From positions 1-53,814 of the forward strand of contig CAYLJJ010000037.1 of NCBI GenBank assembly GCA_964384025.1: a DNA stretch of 53,814 nucleotides, given 5' to 3'. The stretch is from CAYLJJ01 sp964384025 (GTDB lineage Bacteria; Myxococcota_A; Bradymonadia; UBA7976; UBA1532). The stretch's first letter is position 1, and each line of letters opens with the position of its first letter. The position numbers were made by a program, and so were the translations under genes. This document shows positions 15,585 through 24,719 of the stretch, piece after piece. Under the pieces are notes generated by a model that had not been told where the DNA came from, did no database searches, and saw nothing but the letters and a program-made list of their open reading frames with translations.

Positions 15585-16344
15585 GAATGATTCGCTCCAG
15601 TTCCAAGCCATGGGCTGGGGCTTTGGGTCCTGCTGCACGACGGTCTCGAGCTTCAAGGATCTCGCTGATCCGCTGAGGCTCTAAGCGACCTCGACCGATC
15701 TCCACCAAAGTGCCGACCAAGTTGCGGATCATATATTTCAGGAAGGCATTCCCGCTAAAGCGCAGAGAGAGGAGCGGCTTCTCAACGCTCAATTCGATCC
15801 TGTAGAGGTTACGGATGGTGCTGATGTGGCTGTTTCTGGTCGCGGCAAAGCTGCAAAAATCACGGTGACCGATGAGCAGCCCAGCAGCCTCTGAGAGCTT
15901 GAGAAGATCTAGGGACCAGGGCAGGCGCCAAGCGCGCTGATCCAATAAGGGTCTACGGATCAGGGAGTGGTAGAGACGATAGCAATACACCTTCCCCTGG
16001 TTGGCAAAGCGGGGCTCAAAGTCCAAGGGAACCTCTTGAGCGTCACGGATGGCGATCGAGCCGGGTAAGCGTCGATTGATCGCCTTGACGAAGCCAAATG
16101 TAGGGATAGGGTGTCGCAGGCTGACCGCAGCGAGTTGATCTCGAGCATGGACCCCTGCATCTGTACGACTGGCGCCCTTGAGTTCTACTTGTTGACCCAA
16201 GAGTTGGGATATCTGCTCTTCTAGGACCCCCTGGATGGTGGGGGCCGCGTTTTGTTGGCGTTGCCAGCCGTGATAGCCTCGGCCATCATACTCTACGCGG
16301 AAGGCGAAGCGGCGCAGCTCAAGAGTCTGATCCACGATGCTCAC
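15556..16344 (-). CDS. truA: tRNA pseudouridine(38-40) synthase TruA
   Basis: A 262-residue cytoplasmic enzyme that converts uridines 38-40 of the tRNA anticodon arm to pseudouridine. Family motifs are clear: VEYDGRGYHGWQRQ near the N-terminus, GASRTDAGVHA with catalytic Asp62, FCSFAATRN, and MIRNLVGTLVEIGRG near the C-terminus. Length is normal. Its ATG overlaps the stop of the beta-barrel gene upstream (16341-16344), so a housekeeping tRNA gene is coupled to envelope genes. Confidence 0.95.
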   Translation of the reverse strand: MSIVDQTLELRRFAFRVEYDGRGYHGWQRQQNAAPTIQGVLEEQISQLLGQQVELKGASRTDAGVHARDQLAAVSLRHPIPTFGFVKAINRRLPGSIAIRDAQEVPLDFEPRFANQGKVYCYRLYHSLIRRPLLDQRAWRLPWSLDLLKLSEAAGLLIGHRDFCSFAATRNSHISTIRNLYRIELSVEKPLLSLRFSGNAFLKYMIRNLVGTLVEIGRGRLEPQRISEILEARDRRAAGPKAPAHGLELERIILKTQRQSPS

Positions 16345-17087
16345 ATCTCAAGGGCGATCCCGAAATAGAAGAGATCATCACCCAGGCGAAAGGAGTTATC
16401 ACTGCCAAAATCATCTACTTGGGCTTGATGGTATTCCATCACGAAGTAGCTGTTATTGACCCCAGCGTCTCGATCGAAATCCAAGGCCATATCAGGAGAA
16501 ATAAAGTCCAGCAACAGATGCAGCCCCAGGGCATAGTGCCAGCCCCAAGTCCCCCCTGATGCTTCATCTCCACGCCCCTCTAGATACTCTCGTGTGCCCC
16601 CCTCTTTCTCCTGCCAAACTCCGAAACGGGCGGTATCTCCAGCGCCATCCAGGATCTCCCAGGCGTAGTAATCCAGCCCCAGGCGCAGGACCGGGACAAG
16701 GGGAAAGCTGTCTTGGAAAAAATCGAAGCGGTAGCTGACCTGTCCTAAGAGGGGGAAGATCTTAAACTCGGTGCTGTCATCGGTCTCTGCGGTGCTCCAG
16801 CCCTTACCCTCAGTGCTCCAGTATCCCAAGCCAAGGCCCATGGAGAGGGTCCCAACCTGGTTAAAGATGTGACGCTCCCAAACAAAGAGAAAGAGCTTGT
16901 CTCCTGACTCCCCAAAGATCTCCTTATAGGGCCCAGCATGATCTCCAGCAACAAACTCTGAATCCACCTTAGGCGTATACTGGCCCATCTTAAATTCGAT
17001 GTTGCTGGAACGTTGAGTCTCTTTAAAGGCGATGGGCCTCGCTTCTGCGATCGAGAGGAGCAGGAGCAGCGCCAATAGCTTCTTCAT
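16341..17087 (-). CDS. Outer membrane beta-barrel protein, MXAN_2562-like
   Basis: A 248-residue protein with a signal peptide ending AEARP, followed by strands of alternating polarity (TLSMGLGLGYWSTEG, GQVSYRFDFF, WHYALGLHLLLDF) and a final strand ending FYFGIALEM. Length, pattern and the partner gene fit the MXAN_2562 family of myxobacterial outer membrane barrels; the name rests on memory of the family, not a search. Start and stop overlap the neighbours by four bases each (ATGA), so it is made together with the MYXO-CTERM protein and TruA. Confidence 0.75.
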   Translation of the reverse strand: MKKLLALLLLLSIAEARPIAFKETQRSSNIEFKMGQYTPKVDSEFVAGDHAGPYKEIFGESGDKLFLFVWERHIFNQVGTLSMGLGLGYWSTEGKGWSTAETDDSTEFKIFPLLGQVSYRFDFFQDSFPLVPVLRLGLDYYAWEILDGAGDTARFGVWQEKEGGTREYLEGRGDEASGGTWGWHYALGLHLLLDFISPDMALDFDRDAGVNNSYFVMEYHQAQVDDFGSDNSFRLGDDLFYFGIALEM

Positions 17088-18034
17088 CTCTTCCTCCTCA
17101 GACCCAAGAGGAGCAACAGCAAGAGCGCGCCTCCTTGAGAGGGGAGCAGTCCGGGGCTGCTCTGGCAGCCACCGCTCTCTCCGCCGTTTCGATAGGTGTA
17201 ATGTTCTGCGAAATCTCGTACAGATTGAGGTGTTCCGGTAGCAACAGGGCTGTTCTCGCTGCGATTCCCTGCGGTGTCGATGGCGGCGACCACGACTCGA
17301 TAGCTGATCTCATTGTCCAAGCCCTCGAAGCGGTAGCTGCTGCGGGGCGCGGCGAAGGATTTACAGCGCGTAAAACCATCTCGTAGCGTCTCGTTGTCAT
17401 CTGCCTTATAGCTGACCGCCTCAGCCTCCAAAACGCAGACCTCATATTCAGCGATGTCATCTCCGGTGACTTCATCAAAGTCGATCTCCAAAGCCCCCTC
17501 CCCCGAGGAGACGCTGGGCGCCTCGCTGGGCGCGGAGGGAGGCTCAAAGTCGATACGAATCTCTTGAGGCTCGCTGTGCTCAGCGACATCATTCTCCTCT
17601 CCTGAAGCTTCCCAGTGATACTCCAGATAGAAGCGAAGGCGGCTCACAGTGCCCCGCTCTTGAGCACATAGATCTGCGGCGCTGAGCAGCTCTGACAGCT
17701 CTCCTCGCTCTTCAATGCTGCTGGAGGTGGACTCCTTGAGGCAGCCACAGAGCAGATCTCCGCTGCCTCCAGTACCTGGACAGCTCCCCAGCTGGGTGCG
17801 CGTACAGGGGCTGTCGCTGAAGGTATAGGTGAGACGCAGATCGTAATTTTCAAAGCTGCTGCTGTTCAGGAGAGTCCCGTTGAGGACCAGCTCATCATCG
17901 ATTCGCTCTGCACAGTTGTCGATGCCTATATTTTCATTGGAGATAGAGAGCGTCAGGCTGAGATCGTCAGGCGTCTGAGCCTGGGCGACGCCCAAGGTAG
18001 AGAGGAGAAGAGAGAGAAGGCCGGATCTGAGCAT
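17084..18034 (-). CDS. MYXO-CTERM-anchored Fn3-like protein, MXAN_2561-like
   Basis: About 316 residues. The start at 18034 (MLRSGLLSLLLSTLGVAQA) lies six bases after AAGGAT; longer starts exist. The N-terminal half is Cys-containing and beta-rich. Residues 165-270 form a fibronectin type III-like domain (PPSAPSEAPSVSSGEGALEI, SYRVVVAAIDTAGNRS). The end GGCQSSPGLLPSQGG, a run of seven Leu and GLRRKR form a MYXO-CTERM tail: Cys, hydrophobic helix, basic end, a sorting signal for surface anchoring. It is coupled to the barrel gene downstream, and the pair matches the MXAN_2561/2562 arrangement. Confidence 0.82.
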   Translation of the reverse strand: MLRSGLLSLLLSTLGVAQAQTPDDLSLTLSISNENIGIDNCAERIDDELVLNGTLLNSSSFENYDLRLTYTFSDSPCTRTQLGSCPGTGGSGDLLCGCLKESTSSSIEERGELSELLSAADLCAQERGTVSRLRFYLEYHWEASGEENDVAEHSEPQEIRIDFEPPSAPSEAPSVSSGEGALEIDFDEVTGDDIAEYEVCVLEAEAVSYKADDNETLRDGFTRCKSFAAPRSSYRFEGLDNEISYRVVVAAIDTAGNRSENSPVATGTPQSVRDFAEHYTYRNGGESGGCQSSPGLLPSQGGALLLLLLLGLRRKR

Positions 18035-18146
18035 CCATCCATCCTTTTTGGCTTTGGTGGAGGGCATATCAAAAACTGAACCAGGGATCATAGCAGGAAC
18101 TCAGGCCGATTTGAGCTGAGCCTCCGGGAGAGCAGAGGACAGGCTG

Positions 18147-19184
18147 TCATATGAGCCGCTGGGCTGAAGACAATTTGACAAGGCCCCGCTCTAAGAGCAG
18201 CTCCAGGATCTGAACTGAGTTGCTGGCGGCGCCCTTCCTCAGGTTGTCCGCCGCGATCCAGAGGTTAAGCCCTGAAGCCACGCTGGGATCTCTACGAAGG
18301 CGCCCAACATGAACCTCATCCTGCCCTGCTACATCTGCTGTGGTGGAGTACTCCTCAGAGAAGCTCAGGCCTGGGAAGGTGGTTAGAGCGGTCTCAGCCT
18401 CTGAGAGAGAGATGGGCGCTTGAAACTCGACGTTGACGGAGAGACAGTGCCCGACAAAAGTGGGGACGCGAACACAGGTTGCGCTCAAGGGCAGCTCGGG
18501 CAGCCCCAAGATCTTACGGCTCTCGACCACCATCTTCCACTCTTCGCGGCTCTCGCCCGAGGGCATGGGAGCGTCGATGAAGGGGATCACATCAAAAGCA
18601 AGACGGCGAGGAAAGGCTTTGACCTTAGGGCTTCGGAAGTTGAGGAGAGCTACGACCTGATCACGCAGCTCATCCATCGCCTCTCGCCCAGCACCAGAAG
18701 CAGACTGATAACTGCTCAAGACCACTCGCTTAAGACCCGCCAGTTCATGAAGAGGCTTAAGGGCGATCACAAGCTGGATGGTGGAGCAGTTGGGGTTGGC
18801 GATGAGGCGTTGATCCTGAAGATGCTCTGGGTTGACCTCAGGGATGATAAGGGGGACCTGAGGATCCATACGGAAGGCTTGGGTGTTGTCGATGACATAG
18901 GCGCCTGCAGCCAGGGCAGCTTTTACAAAGCCCTTGCTGATGGCGCTGCCCGCCGAGAAGAGGACGACATCCAAACCATCAAAGGCCTCGGGGCTCAGAG
19001 GCTCTACCGTGAGAGAACCGCCCTTCCAGTCGAGGGTCTTCCCCGCCGAGCGCTCTGAAGCTAAGAGCCGCAGCTCCTGGACAGGCAGATCGCGCTCTAC
19101 CAAGACAGCCCGCATCTCCTCTCCAACCACTCCGGTTGCGCCTACAATGCCGATCCTAAGAGCAACAGCCAAAGAGTCCTCCAT
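18147..19184 (-). CDS. asd: Aspartate-semialdehyde dehydrogenase
   Basis: A 345-residue cytoplasmic enzyme that reduces aspartyl phosphate to aspartate semialdehyde with NADPH, the branch point to lysine/diaminopimelate, threonine and methionine. Seen are the N-terminal Rossmann motif GIVGATGVVG, the catalytic Cys133 in ANPNCSTIQ, the SYQSASGAG loop and a His in RVPTFVGHC. Length is normal. It lies 112 bases upstream of the MXAN_2561-like gene on the same strand and may lead that operon. Confidence 0.95.
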   Translation of the reverse strand: MEDSLAVALRIGIVGATGVVGEEMRAVLVERDLPVQELRLLASERSAGKTLDWKGGSLTVEPLSPEAFDGLDVVLFSAGSAISKGFVKAALAAGAYVIDNTQAFRMDPQVPLIIPEVNPEHLQDQRLIANPNCSTIQLVIALKPLHELAGLKRVVLSSYQSASGAGREAMDELRDQVVALLNFRSPKVKAFPRRLAFDVIPFIDAPMPSGESREEWKMVVESRKILGLPELPLSATCVRVPTFVGHCLSVNVEFQAPISLSEAETALTTFPGLSFSEEYSTTADVAGQDEVHVGRLRRDPSVASGLNLWIAADNLRKGAASNSVQILELLLERGLVKLSSAQRLI

Positions 19185-19785
19185 CCACAGCGCTCACTTT
19201 GGGCGCTCAAGATAGGGAGCCTCCCTCTCCAGGTCAATTCCCAAGGGGAGGCTTAACACTTCCGCCAAACCGAAGGGTGCTTCGATATTGTCGCTCATCC
19301 AAAGCTGACGCGGAAAATATTTGCTGGTTGTGATTGGCGCTCTCGGCGTTCACTGCCGCGTCAAAGGGGCCACGTCCGCGAACCTCAACGCCCACGCGCC
19401 GGTGTGCGTCGGCTCGTGGAATTCATCAGAGAGCGCCAGGCAAAGTGCGGAGTGTAGATAAGGGGACCTGCTCCGAAGCGAGTTCAAGCAGAAAAGAAGA
19501 TGAGGAGGATTTAGAATCGGCGAGAGACACAGCTCAGGGGCTCTGCAATATGGCAGGTCATGTTCGCGTTTCTCCTGTGCACGCAGCCTATCGCGACAGC
19601 GGGCTGACAACTACTCGATTGAGCCTTCTGATGCTGAGCACTGTCTGAGGAGGAATTTCGCTCGACGCAGGGAGGGGGGAGCTTTATCTTGGCTTTGTTG
19701 ATGAGGAGGGGTTTTGGGTTCTCTGGCACACTTTGTAGGGGTTGCTTAAAATTCCTATCCTCCGGGGATTAACCGGGAGTGCTCA
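19185..19785. other. 601-base region with no convincing gene
   Basis: This is the longest stretch without a confident gene, between asd (minus) and the kinase (plus), so both promoters should lie here. Open frames of 72-104 codons lack ribosome-binding sites and have implausible composition. I looked for tRNA, tmRNA, SRP RNA and RNase P signatures and saw none. GGGAG at 19775-19779 serves the GTG start of the kinase. Confidence 0.4.
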
Positions 19786-22461
19786 GTGGATCTTCTCATC
19801 CATATCCGTCAAGCGGCCCTACGTGGAGATATCGACGCAGAGTTCTTCGTTCGCCTGAGCGAGAAGCTCATCCGAGCTGGGCAAACAGAGGCGGTGCTCT
19901 CCGTGCTTCAAGAGAAGGGTGCTCTGACTCATCCAGATGCTACTGGCTATGACCTCCCCACAGGGACTCATACAGGCTCTGATGCCTCCAACAGCGGGCA
20001 GTGGTCTTCCTCGGAGACTTCGTTGCATGGCCCTGAGGTCTCCAGCGATCCTCTTGCGCGAGCAGCAGCCCTCAAAGCAGCCAACATCGGGGAGTCTCGC
20101 CCTCCAGATAAGTATAAAATAGGAGAGGAGATCGCCCGCGGAGGGGTAGGCGCGATCCACAAGGTCCAAGATCGAGACCTGATGCGTGGCTTGGTGATGA
20201 AGACCCTCATCCAGGGACATGAGGTCTCTGAATATGTACTCCAAAAGTTTATTGAGGAGGCCCAGGTCACAGCCCAGCTTGAACACCCTAACATCGTCCC
20301 TGTGCATGACTTTGGCTACTTCAGCGGAGGAGAGATCTTTTTTACGATGAAGCGGGTTCAGGGCCGGACCCTCAGAGATATCGTCCGTGCGTTGCGCAGG
20401 AAGGATCCAGAGACCCTGAAGCAGTTTGGCCGCCTCAAGCTCCTAAAGATTTTCCAAGATGTCTGTATGGCCATCGGCTTTGCCCATGCTCGAGGAGTGA
20501 TTCACCGAGATATCAAATCCAGCAACATCATGGTGGGAGATTATGGAGAAACTCTGGTCCTGGACTGGGGTATCGCCAAGGTACTGGGGAGAGAGGAGAG
20601 CATCGTTCCTAAGGAGCATGTTGCAACCCTGAGGAGCCAATCCTCCGACGCCACCATGATGGGGGTGGTCACAGGGACCCCCGCCTATATGTCTCCAGAG
20701 CAGGCAGCGGGTAAGGTCAACGCCGTGGATGCCCGCTCCGATGTCTACTCTCTGGGCGCGCTCCTCTATGAGATCCTCTGCTACGTTCCTCCCTTCCGGG
20801 GCAAACATTTCCGACAGATTCTGGCCCAGGTGCTCAGCAAAGATCCGATCCCACCTCGACAAAGAAATCCAAGCAATGAGATTCCTCCTGCCTTAGAAGA
20901 GGTCGCCCTTCGCTGCCTGCAGAAGAAGCCGGAAGAGCGCCATCAAAGCGCCCGAGAGGTATATGAGGCGATTGAGCACTATCTCTCTCGTGTTGAGGAT
21001 CTGGATCGCCGCCAGCGTCTCTCAGAGGAGAAGCTGGCTGAGGGGCTTGATCTTCTGGAGTCCTACAAGCGCTCTCGAGCCGAGGTAGATGATCTTCAAA
21101 ATCAGCTCTACGAGTTGGAGTCCCTATTCAAGGGCTTTGAGCCCACAGAGCAGAAGCGAACGCTCTGGACTAAACAGGCAGAGGTCACTGAGCATCAGGG
21201 GCAGATGTATCAGCAGTTTAGCGCAGCGGCGCAGGCATTTATGTCATCGATAGGTCTTCATTCAGAGAATGATGAGGCTCATAATGAGCTGGCGCGGCTC
21301 TATTGGTTCAAGTTGAGAGACGCTGAGGAGTTGGGGGATGAGGGCTTGGTGGTCTATTACCGAGGGCTGGTCGAAATCCACAACCGAGGGCTCTTTGATG
21401 AGTTGCTCAAAGGGCAGGGTCGCCTGAACATTCGCTCCTCTCCTGCGAGCGCCACTCTCAAGATCGCGCGCTATATGGAGGTGGAGAAGCGACTCTCTAC
21501 TTTGATGGATGAGCCCCTGGGGAAGAGCCCCGTAAGCAACACCCCCTTGGCTCATGGCGGCTGGCAGCTCAGCCTCTCTTTAGAGGGTTATCGGGAGATC
21601 GTCTGTCCCATCTGGATAGAGCGAGGGGAGATTACAGATTTAAGCTGTCGTTTCTTCACAGAGGAGGTGATCGGAACTCACTATCTCTATCTTCCTGGAG
21701 GGAGCTTCATTATGGGAGGAGATTCAGCCTGCTCCTCTAACCGAGAGCGGCGACTGGAGGAGGTTGAAGATCTCTTTGTTGCCCGTTACCCCGTCACCTG
21801 CATAGAGTATCTCGCCTTTATCCGTGAGCTGGACCAACAGAATCCCAAACAGGCTCAAAGGCGGGTGCCTCGGCTTAAGACGAACGCAGGTTTTCTCTGG
21901 AACCGAGACAGCAGCGGACAGTTTAACCTCCCTCAGGGTCTGGACACTGAGGGCTTCCAATGGGAGATCTACTGGCCGGTCTTTGGGATCAGCTTTGATG
22001 ATGCTGAAGCTTACTGTGAATGGTACAGCCGGAGGACCCATTTACAGGTCCGTCTGCCCACAGAGATAGAGTGGGAGAAAGCAGCGCGGGGCTGCGATGG
22101 CCGCTTTTTTCCCTGGGGACACCACTTTGATCCCACCTTTTGCAAGATGGCCAGCTCTCGCCCCGGCCTCCCCGTTCCTGAGCGTGTAGGCAGCTATCCC
22201 TCAGATCTCTCTCCCTATGGCGTCTTGGATATGGCGGGTTTGGTCCAGGAGTACTGTAATAGTTCCTTTGGCAGTGATCCAAAGATCAAAGTCATCCGAG
22301 GGGGCTCCTTTCGCTCCGCATCAGCGATAGACTGCCGCCTCACTCGTCGTATGCCAGCCCCCCACAATCTCCCCGTAATCAGTCATGGTTTCCGCGTGGT
22401 GCGCGATCCTCCTGTAGAAGAGCGGCGCTCTATGAAGCGGATAGTGCGTCCCCGCTTTTGA
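19786..22461 (+). CDS. Ser/Thr protein kinase fused to a formylglycine-enzyme-like domain
   Basis: An 891-residue protein with a GTG start six bases after GGGAG. Residues 1-100 hold a short helical domain and a Ser/Thr-rich linker. Residues 110-400 are a Hanks-type kinase: GEEIARGGVGAIH, Lys139 in VMK, catalytic HRDIKSSN (240-247), DWG in place of DFG at 260-262, GTPAYMSPEQA. A coiled-coil segment and a PEGA-like region (about 530-620) follow. Residues 628-880 form an FGE-sulfatase fold (YLPGGSFIMGG, PTEIEWEKAARG, VIRGGSFRS, HGFRVVRD). No membrane helix is evident, so it is probably cytoplasmic. The FGE-like part may bind ligand or substrate rather than oxidise Cys. Confidence 0.92.
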   Translation: MDLLIHIRQAALRGDIDAEFFVRLSEKLIRAGQTEAVLSVLQEKGALTHPDATGYDLPTGTHTGSDASNSGQWSSSETSLHGPEVSSDPLARAAALKAANIGESRPPDKYKIGEEIARGGVGAIHKVQDRDLMRGLVMKTLIQGHEVSEYVLQKFIEEAQVTAQLEHPNIVPVHDFGYFSGGEIFFTMKRVQGRTLRDIVRALRRKDPETLKQFGRLKLLKIFQDVCMAIGFAHARGVIHRDIKSSNIMVGDYGETLVLDWGIAKVLGREESIVPKEHVATLRSQSSDATMMGVVTGTPAYMSPEQAAGKVNAVDARSDVYSLGALLYEILCYVPPFRGKHFRQILAQVLSKDPIPPRQRNPSNEIPPALEEVALRCLQKKPEERHQSAREVYEAIEHYLSRVEDLDRRQRLSEEKLAEGLDLLESYKRSRAEVDDLQNQLYELESLFKGFEPTEQKRTLWTKQAEVTEHQGQMYQQFSAAAQAFMSSIGLHSENDEAHNELARLYWFKLRDAEELGDEGLVVYYRGLVEIHNRGLFDELLKGQGRLNIRSSPASATLKIARYMEVEKRLSTLMDEPLGKSPVSNTPLAHGGWQLSLSLEGYREIVCPIWIERGEITDLSCRFFTEEVIGTHYLYLPGGSFIMGGDSACSSNRERRLEEVEDLFVARYPVTCIEYLAFIRELDQQNPKQAQRRVPRLKTNAGFLWNRDSSGQFNLPQGLDTEGFQWEIYWPVFGISFDDAEAYCEWYSRRTHLQVRLPTEIEWEKAARGCDGRFFPWGHHFDPTFCKMASSRPGLPVPERVGSYPSDLSPYGVLDMAGLVQEYCNSSFGSDPKIKVIRGGSFRSASAIDCRLTRRMPAPHNLPVISHGFRVVRDPPVEERRSMKRIVRPRF

Positions 22462-22601
22462 GCTTCAGAATTCCCAATCTCAGGAATAATAGGGCATCAT
22501 CGACCTCTCTGCAAGCTATAGAGAAAGAAAATGAGCTGAATTAGTCTCGGTTGCTACTGGTTTTAAGGTGGAGGGGGCAAGAATAGAAAGAAGTCGCACT
22601 C

Positions 22602-24317
22602 TTAAGGTCTGTTTGCCGGGCAGTCTTGGATGCAATTGCAAATGTTTTCCCAAGGTTCACAGTTGTTATTGCCACAGCCAGAACAGAGAAAAACACCATC
22701 CCTTTCCATACAAACACCATCAACGCCAAGGTTGCTCACGCCAATCTGCTCTAGACCTGGACAGCAACTAGGAGCTTCAGGTATCACCGGGCCTGTTTCA
22801 CCTGCAGATAAGCAGCGTTCCACACGCATACAGCAGCCGCCGCCGTTATTGCAGGCCATATCGGCGGGCTCACTCCCTGGAGGGCAGCGGCCCTCAAGGC
22901 ATCGACCGCCATTCTCCAAGCAAACGTTTTGTACAGCACCTTGCATACAACAGGCTTCAGGATCACAGCCTGGCATGCCCACCCGCGCGGAACCTTCAGG
23001 GCATCGAGCTGAGCAGAAGCCACCCTCTCTCTCACAGATGTTGGGCACGATTCGCACACAGCAAGCTTCAGGTTCGCAGCCAGGCATACCCGCTCGAGCT
23101 GAGCCTTCAGGGCACTGAGCTGAACAGAAGCCGCCTTCTCTCTCACAGATATTGGGTGCTGTGCGCATACAGCAAGCCTCAGGATCACAGCCGGGTAGAC
23201 GCACTCGTGTCGAGCCATCGGGGCAGTGGGGTGAGCAGAAGCCGCCTTCATTTTCGCAGATGTTGGGTTGCTCAATAGGTCGGCAGCAGATCCCTCCAGG
23301 ATCACAGCCAGACAAGCGCGCAGCTTCGGTCCCACCGGGACACTCAGGAGCACAAAAGCCCCCTTCAGTCACACAGGTGTTTGCTCCTTCGCAATCTTCA
23401 GGGCACAGACAGCTCCCCTCCATGGGATTGCAGATACCATCTCCACAAGCCAAGCAGATCATCGCGTCACTCACGCTACAGATCCCTGTCTCAGGATCCA
23501 GCTCGCTTGCGGGCCTGGCTTCAAGACCTGGACAGCAGCTCTCACCCGGTAGCCCCGGCAAGAGATCTCCAACCCCCGCACAGCGACTACAGTTGGGTAT
23601 ACAAGCGCCCGCGACGCACTCCCAATGGCCGATACAGTTGAGGGGCCAAATCTCAGCCGCGCAATCAGCGGGCAGGCGACACTGTTGATCGCAATCTTGG
23701 GGACAAGTGTTTATAGATTCACCCATAAAGGGTTCACAATTCTCATCACCACAGAGGTTGTCATCGCAAAACTCTACACAAAGATTATCTTCACAGCGCC
23801 AGTGACCTCTACAGAGGATTTCCCAACTCCTACCAAGGCAATCCATCGGTGATTGGCACATCAACATGTCACATTGTCCTTCATGAAGTAGCGATATTCC
23901 CATACTCTGGCGTATGCAATCATTTTCATAGGTTTCACGATTACATCCACATACAAATTGCTCAACTTGGTCGCAGGCCTGAGGTTGCAGTTGACAGCTG
24001 CCCAATCCATCGCAATCACCGGAGGATTTCTCGCAGAATTGATCAAAATTACACTCTTCGTTGCTTAAACATTCTCCAGGGAGAGCACTACATAGAGAGT
24101 TTTCACCATCGCGCCCTTCGCAGCGCATCCCTTCGAAGCAGCCTGGATTGTCACAGCAAAGAAATCCACCATCTACGTCTATACAGCGCCCATCCCGACA
24201 CTGCTGCTCCTGTTCACAGTCACAGAGGTGTTCACATTCAGGGGCCTCACCGCCCACACCAGCAGCCCCTCCAGCATCACCCCCAGAACCAGCAGCCGCA
24301 CCCCCAGCGCCACACAC
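22602..24317 (-). CDS. Cys-rich modular surface protein (5' end broken at the assembly gap)
   Basis: At least 571 residues, with many cysteines and a Gly/Ala linker (GAGGAAAGSGGDAGGAAG) at the start. Modules in order: a CDCEQEQQCRDGRC knot, a Kazal-like domain (FVCGCNRETYENDCIRQSMG, about 101-149), two CRGHWRC/CIGHWEC units, a CGDGICNP...CPEDC unit, five six-Cys repeats (313-500), and a second CGNNNCEP...CIQDC unit at the end. The GTG at 24317 is only the first usable codon; the real N-terminus is probably lost in or near the gap. It may belong with the lipoprotein signal at 24374-24618 or be a separate paralogue. Exported or surface location is inferred from Cys content. Function is unknown. 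Confidence 0.7.
   Translation of the reverse strand: MCGAGGAAAGSGGDAGGAAGVGGEAPECEHLCDCEQEQQCRDGRCIDVDGGFLCCDNPGCFEGMRCEGRDGENSLCSALPGECLSNEECNFDQFCEKSSGDCDGLGSCQLQPQACDQVEQFVCGCNRETYENDCIRQSMGISLLHEGQCDMLMCQSPMDCLGRSWEILCRGHWRCEDNLCVEFCDDNLCGDENCEPFMGESINTCPQDCDQQCRLPADCAAEIWPLNCIGHWECVAGACIPNCSRCAGVGDLLPGLPGESCCPGLEARPASELDPETGICSVSDAMICLACGDGICNPMEGSCLCPEDCEGANTCVTEGGFCAPECPGGTEAARLSGCDPGGICCRPIEQPNICENEGGFCSPHCPDGSTRVRLPGCDPEACCMRTAPNICEREGGFCSAQCPEGSARAGMPGCEPEACCVRIVPNICEREGGFCSARCPEGSARVGMPGCDPEACCMQGAVQNVCLENGGRCLEGRCPPGSEPADMACNNGGGCCMRVERCLSAGETGPVIPEAPSCCPGLEQIGVSNLGVDGVCMERDGVFLCSGCGNNNCEPWENICNCIQDCPANRP
22818..23381 (-). repeat. Five tandem six-Cys modules
   Basis: Five units of 36-40 residues follow the pattern N.C..(E/N)GG.C...CP.G......C.....CC. 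Units three and four are nearly identical at protein and DNA level (NICEREGGFCSA.CPEGSAR). Recent internal duplication is likely. Confidence 0.85.
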
Positions 24318-24363
24318 GCCCCCAAAACCAAGCGACTCCAGATCAAAAGACTATATCAGGAAA

Positions 24364-24373
24364 NNNNNNNNNN
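24364..24373. other. Assembly gap (10 N)
   Basis: Ten unknown bases interrupt a Cys-rich lipoprotein locus. Both flanks encode the same kind of Gly/Ala linker followed by EAPE and CRDGR, and match over about 60 bases. All three minus-strand frames meet a stop within 21 bases of the gap on its lower-coordinate side. True gap length and gene structure are uncertain. Confidence 0.97.
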
Positions 24374-24618
24374 ACAGACCGACCATCGCGACAATCATGC
24401 TCTCGTGCATACTCACCGAGTCCTTCAGCCTCAGGTGCCTCACCCCCTCCACCAGCAGCCCCTCCAGCTTCACCCCCTGTACCAGCAGCCTCTCCCGCTG
24501 CGCCTGTCTCGCCCGCAATTGCATCGCCCTGGGAAGCATCAGGGTTCTCTACCTCGCAAGCCCAGACAGCCCAAGCAAGCAAAGCAAGCAGAACTGATCC
24601 TCGATATATTCTCCTCAT
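24374..24618 (-). CDS. Lipoprotein N-terminus, interrupted by the gap
   Basis: The start MRRIYRGSVLLALLAWAVWAC is a lipoprotein signal with lipobox AVWAC. The mature part runs through ENPDASQGD into a Gly/Ala/Glu-rich linker and EAPEAEGLGEYAREHDCRDGRS, where the gap begins. The last stretch aligns with residues 24-44 of the Cys-rich protein at 22602-24317, so this is either its true N-terminus or a tandem paralogue. The design is the same as the lipoprotein at 1-289. Confidence 0.7.
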
Positions 24619-24719
24619 GCGCGACCCTCTCCCCCTTTATTGCGTGCTTAAGAAAGATACAAATCATCCACAAGCGATGTCGATGAAATCTGCCAACCCA
24701 GAGGGGAGGCGAAGGATCT

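Noticed and set aside
19334..19648. A 104-codon ORF in the 601-base gap
   Set aside because: No ribosome-binding site, low-complexity Arg/Ser/Thr composition and no recognisable similarity.
19725..19750. Sigma54-type promoter (TGGCAC ... TTGC) upstream of the kinase
   Set aside because: The GG and GC elements are about 19 bases apart instead of 12.
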